Source: Desulfovibrio sp. An276
Lineage (GTDB): Bacteria; Desulfobacterota; Desulfovibrionia; Desulfovibrionales; Desulfovibrionaceae
Length of the DNA stretch: 64,000 bases
Direction of reading: 5' to 3'
Assembly (NCBI RefSeq): GCF_002159665.1
Contig: NZ_NFJC01000010.1
Span: forward strand, 1-64,000
Positions 17,259-25,571 of the stretch are shown here, in pieces. Position numbers and translations under genes: made by a program. The notes below the pieces were generated by a model. That model saw only the letters and a program-made list of their open reading frames with translations. It was not told where the DNA came from and did not search any database. Every line of letters begins with the position of its first letter. Position 1 is the stretch's first letter.

Positions 17259-20200
17259 TTAGCGAGGGGATTGGCGCAGAGTGCGCCTGTTGCGCCTTTG
17301 GGGGCGACCCGGCAGGTTGCCCGAGGGCGGGGTCCCGGTGTTTTTTGCAGCTGTCTGTTCCTGTCCGGAAAGGTAGACCGACAGGGCGTGGATGGTGGGG
17401 TACTGGAAGAGAACGGACAGGGGAAAGTTCTTCTTGAGCTTTGTCTGGATCATCTGGTGAACCTGGGTGAGCAAAAGCGATGTTCCGCCAATCTCGAAGA
17501 AATTGTCGTGCACGCTCACTTCATCAAGGCCGATAACGAGCTTCCAGATATCTGCCACGCACGTTTCGTCTGCCGTACCAGGCAGCTGCATGCCGCTTGC
17601 ACTGGCAAAGAGCCTTGCGTTGGGGCTGGGCAGGCGCTTCCAGTCTATTTTGCCCGAGGGGGTGCGGGGCCATTCGGGAACGGTTACAAGGACGTCCGGC
17701 AGCATGCTCTTGGGCAGTTCTTCGGCAAGGTAGCCACGCAGCCTAGCGCGCAGGGAGCTTTCATCGCGGCTTGTCGCCGGGACGTTGGCGCACTCGGCAG
17801 GATCCGGAAGGGGAACACTGGCTGACGGCCAGGGCACGCCAAGGCACGGAGGCTTTTGCCCCTTATGGTAAAAGAGGGCGTTGAGGCTCAGCCCGTCTCC
17901 TGCGTCCAGACTGACACAAACCTCCAGATTCCGGGCCTGGGCAAGCTCGTGCAGCTCCTCCGGACTCAGTCCTCTTGTGCGGGGATTCTCGTCTCTGGAA
18001 GCCTTTTCGAGCATCTCTTCCAGAGTTGCCCCTTTCCCGGAAAGGACGCTTTCCTCGGCCAGATCCTCGAGCTTGCGGTAGAGGGCAAGACGGGCTGAAG
18101 GGATGGAGGCCAGCGCGAGAGCCTGTTCTCCGCTTGCGGCAAAGCCTGCCAGCAGGTCTCGTACCTGTGCGTACGATGAGCATTCCCCGCTCCCCCATGT
18201 GTGCATGACACCATTGAACCGCTCATGGGGCACGGTATCGCAGTACAGCACCACCTCATAGCGGAATTCGGTGAGCTCGTTGGCGCTCCTGCCTTTCTTG
18301 GGGGAGACCTGCACGGCCGCGATGCGGGGAATGAGGCGCTGTATCGCCTGCCAGAAGGCTGGGGCAAGCAAAAGCTCGCTTTCCATGCGCTTTCTTGCGC
18401 GGGCACGGTCCAGAAATTCCTGTGCCCCGACACTGTTCGGGCAGCGGTGGGTCTGAATGGCAATATGCAGAAGGTCAAGGCCCGCGAGATTGCGCAGATC
18501 GCCGAGAAAGACTTTCCCTCCGAAGTCCAGCCTGTCCACAGCCTGGCGCACGGCTTCAATGCAGTAGGCGTAATCGGGAAAATACTGGACAACGGAATTG
18601 AATATGGCCGTATCAAAGGTTTGCTCGCCAATGCCTTCAAGCGAGGACAGGGCTGTGGCCTCGGCCACAAGCAGCGTCATGTCGGCATGGCAGGCATTGT
18701 CCCTGTGTTCTCCCACATTTTCACCGAACAGGTCTTCAAGGCAGGCCAGGGCTTCGCTTGAGATGTCAATGCCCGTGTACCTGTCGCACGTCTGGACCAG
18801 ATCCATGAGCAGAAAGCCCTGACCGCAGCCGATTTCAAGGACATTTTTGGGGAACAGGGCATGAATCGAGGCCAGGCTTTCGGCCAGCCATTCGCGCATT
18901 TCTTCCACAGGCAGATGTTTTCCCGTGTAGCTGCTTTCCCAGATGAGGAAATTGTCCAGAATGTTGCCCTGGCTGCGGACATTTGCGTACATGCTGTCGT
19001 AGAGGCTTGCCCACTGGAAAAGGCATGCTGCGCGGCTTTTTTCCAGTTCGGCTTGGCTGTTCTCGCTCTTTTCGTCTTTCTCGTGCGAGCCCTGCGCAAG
19101 AATGGGGATGACGTAGGCGACCAGCCTTGGCTCGGGACGCGCATACCCTCCGGACTCCGCGGGGCCAGAGAGGGCGAGGACACGGGCCTCGCGCACCTGT
19201 GGGTGTCGCTCAAGGACATGCTGGATCTGTTCGGGCTCTATGCGGACCCCGCGGCGCTTGATCTGTCTGTCTGCACGGCCAAGATGATGGACAAGTCCCT
19301 GTTCGTCCACCCTGGCAAGATCTCCTGTGCAAAACCAGACAGACTGTCCCGTCTGCTCGACAAGGGAGGCGTAGGCCGCGTCCGTGCAGTGCGCATGATG
19401 GTCGGAGGTGAGCCAGGCATCTTTGCCGGATGCGCTTGCTGCGCCAGCGTAGCCCAGGGCAAGGCAGGCGCCCGCCACATGCAGCAGGCCTGTGGCACCC
19501 TGGGGTACGATTCTGCCGTCTGCGTCCAGAACTGCAGCCACGGCATTGTGGATGGGGATACCGATGGGCACGCTGCCGCTCTGTCTCTGGACAATCTCGT
19601 AAAAGGTCGCATCGCCCATGACTTCCGTAGAGCCGTACAGGTTGAGCAGGCGAACGGAAGGCAGAGCCTCGAGAGTGGCCGTGGCCAGATCGCTTGGCAG
19701 GGTCTCCCCGCTTGCGGAAAGAAGGCGCAGGGAGGTAAGCCTGCCTTCCAGGCCACCGGTGATACGATGCATCTGGGCCAGCAGGGACGGAACCAGAACG
19801 AGGCGCGTGACCTTGTGGCGCTCAAGCGTCTGTATGAACCAGGGGACATCGGCAGCCTTCTTGTCCGGCAGGCAGACCAGGACCACGCCTCCGAGCAGGG
19901 GGCCGAGGGCTTCCCAGAGAAAATCCACAAAAACCGGCGAGGTTTTCTGGCAGCAGACCTCGCCATCGCCCCAGGGAAACTGTTCCCACATCCAGTGCAG
20001 ACGGTTGGAGATCGCACCAAGGCTCAGGCGCACGGCCTTGGGTTTGCCCGTCGAGCCGGAAGTATAGAGCACGCAGGCGCAATCTTCGCAGGCCATGGGT
20101 GCGGCCGGATCCCCAAGCTCGCTCTCTTCCCGTGTACTCAGGGCTTCTCCAGACACTTTTTCGACATCCAGGAGAAGAGCAGGATCCCCCTGCCAGTGCC

Positions 20201-22076
20201 TTTTGCTGCTCACCACGCAGGACACATGGGCGTCCTGGCACAGCCAGCGGGCAAAGCTTGCCGGATGCTCGCTGGCAAGGGTAGTGAACACGGCCCCCTC
20301 ACGCCAGACGGCAAGAATTGCTGCCAGAAGATCCACGCCCTGCTCGAGGCAGAGCAGAACAACGCTGCCTCTGCCAACGCCGTGTCTGCGCAAGCGCAGG
20401 GCAATCTGTCCGGCACGGGCCAGTACCTGGGCCCTGGTGTGGGATGCGGTACGATTTCCATTCCCGTCAGGGACGATGGTACGCACGGCCTCGGCGTCGG
20501 GATGGGCAGTGCACAGGGAAACATAGTCCTGCCAGGGGGCAATGAGAGGGTGGTTGCGCCTGCTGCCACTGACCAGGGAGCTCCTGTGGCTGTCCAGTCC
20601 CAGGCAAAGGACACTTGTGCCTGCTGCGGACGGATTTTTTGCGACAAAGCATGCCAGCTCCCGGAACTGTTCGGCAAGGGCCGCAATGGTCGCCGGCTGG
20701 AACAGATCCGTTGCGTAGAGAATCTGGCAGTCCATGCCCTCGTCCCCTGGCCATGCCAGAAGCTCGAGATCCATGTGGGTTGTCAGGCCCGGCACGGGCA
20801 AAGGGGTGAGCACAAGAGTTTCCCCACCCTGCAAATCGGTGTTTTTCGCGCGCAGCGACTGCATGTTCTGGTAGGTAAAGGCCACCTGATAGACTGGATT
20901 GCGGCTCAGATCCCGCTCGCGCCCGAGGGCTTCGGCCAGCATCTGGAAGGGCAGTGTGGCATGTTCCATGGTGGTCAGACTTTCGTCGCGTACCCGACGG
21001 ACAAGGTCACGCAGGCTTTCCTGCGGGTCGATGCGAATGCGCAGGCTCAGGTTTTCCACGAAAAAGCCGGCCAGAGCTTCCGTGGCAGGCAATGACCGCC
21101 CGGCAAAGGAGGAGCCTATGGCAAAGTCGTCTTGCGCGGCAAAGCGCGCTGCAGACAGGGCAAAGAGGGCAAGCCAGACAGCGTAGGGAGTCGCCTGTTC
21201 TGCGCGGGCAAGCTCACTCACGGCATCAAGAACATCCCTGTCAAGGTGCAGGCTGTGCACAGACCCGCGGAAGGTTTGTACCGCAGGCCTGGGAAAATCC
21301 GTGGCCGGCTCGAAATTGGGGAGATTGGCCAGATGTTCCTGCCACCATGTGGTCTGCGCCTTGCGCGCGTCCTCGACAACAGCCCTGTGCCAGGCCGCAT
21401 ACTGGAAATAGGAAACATCAAGAGGGACATAGGACGGAGGCCTGCCAAGACTGCGTGCTGCGTGGGCGAATTGCAGATCCTTCAGGAAGATGCCGATGGA
21501 CCAGCCATCAAAGACAATGTGGTGAGCCGTGAAGAGCAACACCTGGCTTCCATCTTCCATGAGGCACAGAAAGCCGCGCAGCAGGGGATCCCGTTCGAGG
21601 CTGAAGCCTGTCTCTGCCTCGTGACGCATGAGCTGGGCAAGCCGCGCCCCGGAGACATGGCTGTGCACAGTCAGGGCGAAATCCGTACTTGGCCGGCAAA
21701 AGACAAGGGGCTTTCCCGTGTCCGTGGAGCCAATGCCAATGCGCAGGCTTTCGTGGCGTTCGACCGTATCCAGCCAGGCCCGGCACAGAATCTCTTCCCG
21801 CACAGGCTGTTCCAGGCGAAAGGCGAAGGGTATATTGTAGAAGGCACTGCCAGGGACAAGCCTGTCCATGAACCACAGACGTTCCTGAGCCAGGGACAGG
21901 CAGGGTGGCTGCCCGGAAAAATCGCGGATGTCCGGCCCGCTTTTTTGGGAAACCTTTTGCCTGACGAGTCTGGCCAGAGCTGCTATGTCCAGTGAGGCTA
22001 TGTCTGCCGCGGCGTCCAATCCCTGTTTGTGTTCCATGCCAAACCGTACGTCATTGTTGGGGGCAACTGTGCTCAT
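17259..22076 (-). CDS. NRPS module C-A(MT)-T, predicted beta-alanine-activating
   Basis: A 1605-aa protein. C, about 55-480: HHIVFDG at 185-191. A, about 510-1000 and 1435-1490: A3 core LYTSGSTGKPKAV, A10 TPSGKIDW. A methyltransferase of about 420 residues (1005-1430; SAM motif VLEIGCGQGF) is inserted after A8, the usual place for NRPS methyltransferases. T, 1505-1570: Ser1533 in IGGTSLLL. Aligning by eye to GrsA gives the code V-D-W-V-S-S-L-G-D, matching the published beta-alanine code VDWVISLAD at seven of nine positions. The start at 22076 has AGGAG 6 nt upstream and overlaps the previous stop (ATGA). The C-terminal tail is Arg-rich. Beta-alanine and N-methylation are inference. Confidence 0.92.
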   Translation of the reverse strand: MSTVAPNNDVRFGMEHKQGLDAAADIASLDIAALARLVRQKVSQKSGPDIRDFSGQPPCLSLAQERLWFMDRLVPGSAFYNIPFAFRLEQPVREEILCRAWLDTVERHESLRIGIGSTDTGKPLVFCRPSTDFALTVHSHVSGARLAQLMRHEAETGFSLERDPLLRGFLCLMEDGSQVLLFTAHHIVFDGWSIGIFLKDLQFAHAARSLGRPPSYVPLDVSYFQYAAWHRAVVEDARKAQTTWWQEHLANLPNFEPATDFPRPAVQTFRGSVHSLHLDRDVLDAVSELARAEQATPYAVWLALFALSAARFAAQDDFAIGSSFAGRSLPATEALAGFFVENLSLRIRIDPQESLRDLVRRVRDESLTTMEHATLPFQMLAEALGRERDLSRNPVYQVAFTYQNMQSLRAKNTDLQGGETLVLTPLPVPGLTTHMDLELLAWPGDEGMDCQILYATDLFQPATIAALAEQFRELACFVAKNPSAAGTSVLCLGLDSHRSSLVSGSRRNHPLIAPWQDYVSLCTAHPDAEAVRTIVPDGNGNRTASHTRAQVLARAGQIALRLRRHGVGRGSVVLLCLEQGVDLLAAILAVWREGAVFTTLASEHPASFARWLCQDAHVSCVVSSKRHWQGDPALLLDVEKVSGEALSTREESELGDPAAPMACEDCACVLYTSGSTGKPKAVRLSLGAISNRLHWMWEQFPWGDGEVCCQKTSPVFVDFLWEALGPLLGGVVLVCLPDKKAADVPWFIQTLERHKVTRLVLVPSLLAQMHRITGGLEGRLTSLRLLSASGETLPSDLATATLEALPSVRLLNLYGSTEVMGDATFYEIVQRQSGSVPIGIPIHNAVAAVLDADGRIVPQGATGLLHVAGACLALGYAGAASASGKDAWLTSDHHAHCTDAAYASLVEQTGQSVWFCTGDLARVDEQGLVHHLGRADRQIKRRGVRIEPEQIQHVLERHPQVREARVLALSGPAESGGYARPEPRLVAYVIPILAQGSHEKDEKSENSQAELEKSRAACLFQWASLYDSMYANVRSQGNILDNFLIWESSYTGKHLPVEEMREWLAESLASIHALFPKNVLEIGCGQGFLLMDLVQTCDRYTGIDISSEALACLEDLFGENVGEHRDNACHADMTLLVAEATALSSLEGIGEQTFDTAIFNSVVQYFPDYAYCIEAVRQAVDRLDFGGKVFLGDLRNLAGLDLLHIAIQTHRCPNSVGAQEFLDRARARKRMESELLLAPAFWQAIQRLIPRIAAVQVSPKKGRSANELTEFRYEVVLYCDTVPHERFNGVMHTWGSGECSSYAQVRDLLAGFAASGEQALALASIPSARLALYRKLEDLAEESVLSGKGATLEEMLEKASRDENPRTRGLSPEELHELAQARNLEVCVSLDAGDGLSLNALFYHKGQKPPCLGVPWPSASVPLPDPAECANVPATSRDESSLRARLRGYLAEELPKSMLPDVLVTVPEWPRTPSGKIDWKRLPSPNARLFASASGMQLPGTADETCVADIWKLVIGLDEVSVHDNFFEIGGTSLLLTQVHQMIQTKLKKNFPLSVLFQYPTIHALSVYLSGQEQTAAKNTGTPPSGNLPGRPQRRNRRTLRQSPR

Positions 22077-25000
22077 GCGTTCTCCTGTGGGCTTTGTTGC
22101 ATGCCTGCGCTGATGCGGGCAATAAGGGTCCTGGCCAGGCCCTCGACAGTCGGGGTGGCGAAGAAGTCCTGCAGGGGCAGGGAAAGGGGCAGTCTTTCCC
22201 TGAGTCTGGTCAGTATCTGCACAGCCTTCAGGGAATCGCCTCCCAGCCGGAAGAAATTGGTTCGCACCCCGGGAATCCGGCAGCCCAGCACTTCCTGCCA
22301 CAAGGCGCACAAAAGCTCCTCCAGTGGCGTCACGGGTGCGCGGTCCTTGTCGTCCCTCACGCTCATGGCCAGGCTTGCTGCCTCTGCAATGAGCGCCTTT
22401 CTGTCCACCTTGCCGTTGGCTGTGAGAGGGAACGTCCCGACAAAACTCCAGATCCTGGGAATCATCTGGGCTGGCAGACGTTTTGCGAGCCAGCCGGACA
22501 AATCCTCCTCAAGGGCTGCCCCAGTGTCTGTTGTTCCAGACATGCCGGATATTTTTGCACCCCTGGGCAGAATGAATGCTCCGAGCACGCGGCCCGAATG
22601 TCTCCGGCTTTGGCCTACGGGAACCACAACGGCCCGCTCCACTGCAGGATGGCGCATGAGGGTTGTTTCTATTTCTGCCGGATCCAGGCGGTAGCCGCCA
22701 ATGTTTATCTGAAAATCCGCCCGGCCCATGATTTCGATGAGTCCGTCCGGGTGAAAACGCCCCACATCGCCGGTGCGGTAGAGGCGTTCGCCTGTCAGGG
22801 GATGGGTATAAAAGCGCTGCACGTTGTCCTGCGCCCGGATGTCCAGGCAGACATTGACGCCCGCGCAGTACATTTCGCCTGTTACCCAGTCCGGGACATC
22901 GGCAAGACGACTGTCCAGCAGGTAGTAGCTGTTGTTTTCCGTGGCTGCGCCGTAGGGGATAACCGTCCAGCCGGAAGGAAGTTCCTCTTTCACCCTGTAC
23001 ATGATGTTCCAGACCGTTGTCTCCGTGGGGCCGCCAACGGAATAGAATTCCGCCTTTGACGAAAGGGCGGCCAGGCGTTTGGGCAGGGTCGCCTCGACCC
23101 AGTCTCCGCCTGTCAGAAAGACCCGTATGGGCAGGCGGATGCCGCATTCCTCGCAGCGTGTGGCAAGGGCCTTGAGAAAGGCCGGAACACTGTTCCACAG
23201 CGTTACCCCGTGCCGCAGGATATGCTCTATCCACACATCGGGATCCTGGGCCTGCTCATGGGGCAAAAGGACGAGGGCCGCGCCGGAGGTCAGGGTTCCG
23301 AAGACATCGTAGACGCTGAGATCGTGGTGCAGGGCCGTGATGCCGATGACGCGATCCGTTTTGCCCAGGGCAAGGACTCTGTTGGTGGCAACGCAGACAT
23401 TGAGCAGGCCGCGCTGGCCGACCACAACGGCCTTTGGCGTGCCGGTAGTGCCGGAGGTGAGGATAATGTAGGCCGCATCTGCTGCCTGTGGGGCCGTGCG
23501 TGCGAGCTCCTCGGCAAGGCCCTGCCTCTCGACGCTCCCCAAGCCTGCGCTGCCGCACACGTCTTCCGCCAGGAGAAGGCGAATATCGTCAGCCGCAAGC
23601 GTCTGTGTGCAAAGCCGTGTTCTGTTTGCCGTATCCGCAATGACTATGGCTGCATTGCCTGCTCGCAGCATGGCGTGCAGCCTTTCTTCTGGATTTGTGC
23701 AGTCCAGGGGCAGATAGGCAAGACCGGCAAGCTCCGTGCCCATGATGCAGGCAATGCTTCTCCAGCCGCGTTTCAGCACCAGGGCCACGGAACCGGGCCT
23801 TGTGTCCGGCAATTCACGTTCGGCGAGGCAGGCAAGCAGACTCTCGCGCACGGCAAGGGCATGGGCAAGAAGCTGCCCATAGGTCAGTCTGACATCTCCG
23901 TCCGCCACGGCCAGCGCGTCCGGGTCTTCCAGTGCCCTTTCGACAAAGAGTTCGCAGGGCATCTTGTCTGGCAGGGGAAGGGGGCGTGCGTTGCGTCTTG
24001 CGCGGACGGCAGCCTGATCTGCCGGCAGGGCTGCCAGGGAAGGAGCTGTCCAGGCGGCCTCATCCCTGGCTGTCAGACGCACAAGGCGCATGAATTCCGC
24101 AAACATGGCGTCGACCATTCCCGAAGGAAAGGCCTGTGTCTTGCCGTCCCAGTAGATGTGGAGGCAGTCGTTGAAAAGCGTGTACTGGCAGTCCAGCCTG
24201 GTCTGCGGCGTAGAACCGTGCGTAGCGCGCACGCTTCCGAAGGCTTCAAGTACCTGTTCCACCCCCCGATCCGAGCCCTTGCGGGCAGGCATGGCAGTAA
24301 AAACAACAGGCATGGCCTCGGCGGCAAGCTCTCCCCGTCCCCTTGCGAGCTCGCGCAGCAGACGGACGCCGGAGACTTCGGCATGCTCGAGACTGTCCCA
24401 CAGCGTTTTTTGCAGGGCCCTGGCCCGTTCCAGAAGGTTGTTGCCGGCCGAAAGGTCAACGGGCACAAGGGTAAAGGTGGCAAATTCGCCCATGACATGG
24501 TTGATGGCCTCGTGCCAGCGCAGATTGCGATTGAAGCGAGGCATGTTCAGGGTAAAGGCTCTGGTGGCACTCCACAGGCCGATAACCTCGCTGTACAGGG
24601 AAGCCAGAAGCGCAGTGAGGGAAAGGCCGTGCCTTTTGCAGCCATTTTCCAGAAAGGCCGTTTCTTCCCTGGTCAGCACATCCGAGTAGCGCTTGATGTC
24701 CAAAGCCCCGGAGTCCGCGCCGGCACGATCCACAGATGGAGGATTGGGAAATACAGGCGCCGCAGGCATGCTTGCAAGCTTTTCGCGCCAGTAGAGCAGG
24801 CTTTTTTGGTACTCTTCCGAGGCCTCGAAATCCCGCAGGGCCAGCATGTAGTCGCGGAAGCTAACGGGCAGAGCCGGCAGAGGCTTGTCCGGATTGAGAT
24901 AGAGCGCAGCCAGATCCTCGTAGAGTATCTGAAAGCTTCTCCCGTCCGTGGCCCACATGTCCCAGCGAAAATGCAGCACACCGCGCTTGCTGCCGTCCTC

Positions 25001-25480
25001 ATTGTGGGCAAGCAGGGAAAAATGCACTTCGGACTGGGGCCATGAGCCGAGATCGCTTACCTTTTGGACCTGCCTTGCCGCATAGTCACGCAGCCTGCGC
25101 TCCTGTTCTGCGCTGTCCAGAGCAGAGAGATCGCTGATGGTGAAGGGGAAATGCACAGGCAAGGGGAGCACGCGCTGCATGCCGTCTTTTGTGACTATCG
25201 CATGCAGCATGTCGTGGCGCTCAACGAGAGCGTTGAGCGCCCTTTCAAAGCGTTCCGGAAAAAGGGCCGGGCAGTCCAGCTCAACGCAGCTTTGCATGGC
25301 AACGCCGCCACCCTGCAAATCGTTCGAGCGGCCTATCCAGTAGGCCTGCTGCATGTCGCTTAGGGGAAAGGGAAGATAACGGTCCCCCGGATGGGGAACA
25401 AGCAGGTTTTTGCCCTGGGCGTTCTTGCGGGCCGCGGCTCTTGCCGCAAGGGCCCCGTGTCTGGGAGGAGGCTGAAGCAT
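22073..25480 (-). CDS. NRPS module Cy-A-T, predicted cysteine-activating
   Basis: A 1135-aa protein. Cy (heterocyclisation), about 35-480: the condensation motif is replaced by DMWATD (Asp174, Asp179), the DxxxxD signature of Cy domains. A, 500-1030: A3 ILTSGTTGTPKAV, A10 TANGKVDRK. T, 1045-1110: Ser1083 in LGGDSLKAV. The by-eye specificity code D-L-Y-N-L-G-V-V-W is close to the cysteine code of thiazoline-forming NRPSs (DLYNLSLIW), so it should add Cys and close it to a thiazoline. There is no reductase or oxidase domain. The N-terminus before the Cy domain is basic. The start at 25480 is the only sensible one but has a weak ribosome site. Confidence 0.92.
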   Translation of the reverse strand: MLQPPPRHGALAARAAARKNAQGKNLLVPHPGDRYLPFPLSDMQQAYWIGRSNDLQGGGVAMQSCVELDCPALFPERFERALNALVERHDMLHAIVTKDGMQRVLPLPVHFPFTISDLSALDSAEQERRLRDYAARQVQKVSDLGSWPQSEVHFSLLAHNEDGSKRGVLHFRWDMWATDGRSFQILYEDLAALYLNPDKPLPALPVSFRDYMLALRDFEASEEYQKSLLYWREKLASMPAAPVFPNPPSVDRAGADSGALDIKRYSDVLTREETAFLENGCKRHGLSLTALLASLYSEVIGLWSATRAFTLNMPRFNRNLRWHEAINHVMGEFATFTLVPVDLSAGNNLLERARALQKTLWDSLEHAEVSGVRLLRELARGRGELAAEAMPVVFTAMPARKGSDRGVEQVLEAFGSVRATHGSTPQTRLDCQYTLFNDCLHIYWDGKTQAFPSGMVDAMFAEFMRLVRLTARDEAAWTAPSLAALPADQAAVRARRNARPLPLPDKMPCELFVERALEDPDALAVADGDVRLTYGQLLAHALAVRESLLACLAERELPDTRPGSVALVLKRGWRSIACIMGTELAGLAYLPLDCTNPEERLHAMLRAGNAAIVIADTANRTRLCTQTLAADDIRLLLAEDVCGSAGLGSVERQGLAEELARTAPQAADAAYIILTSGTTGTPKAVVVGQRGLLNVCVATNRVLALGKTDRVIGITALHHDLSVYDVFGTLTSGAALVLLPHEQAQDPDVWIEHILRHGVTLWNSVPAFLKALATRCEECGIRLPIRVFLTGGDWVEATLPKRLAALSSKAEFYSVGGPTETTVWNIMYRVKEELPSGWTVIPYGAATENNSYYLLDSRLADVPDWVTGEMYCAGVNVCLDIRAQDNVQRFYTHPLTGERLYRTGDVGRFHPDGLIEIMGRADFQINIGGYRLDPAEIETTLMRHPAVERAVVVPVGQSRRHSGRVLGAFILPRGAKISGMSGTTDTGAALEEDLSGWLAKRLPAQMIPRIWSFVGTFPLTANGKVDRKALIAEAASLAMSVRDDKDRAPVTPLEELLCALWQEVLGCRIPGVRTNFFRLGGDSLKAVQILTRLRERLPLSLPLQDFFATPTVEGLARTLIARISAGMQQSPQENA

Positions 25481-25508
25481 GTTTGTCTCTCGCTGGGCTT
25501 GGGAATAA

Positions 25509-25557
25509 GGGGGGGGGCGAGGGACAGGCAGGATGTATTATTCTGCCTGTCCCTCGC
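25509..25557 (-). promoter_or_regulatory. Intercistronic hairpin next to a run of nine G
   Basis: In the 91-bp gap between the KS-ACP and Cy-A-T genes a perfect 15-bp inverted repeat (25517-25531 and 25543-25557) encloses an 11-nt loop. Directly after it in the direction of transcription is a run of nine C (nine G on the plus strand, 25509-25517). There is no U-run, so simple termination is unlikely. It may set mRNA processing or stoichiometry between the two halves of the operon; the homopolymer could vary in length. Confidence 0.6.
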
Positions 25558-25571
25558 TTGCAAAAAGGGGG

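Noticed and set aside
17259-22310. Longer start for the C-A-MT-T protein
   Set aside because: The first 78 residues read through the end of the Cy-A-T gene in another frame; the start at 22076 has a good ribosome site and ATGA coupling.
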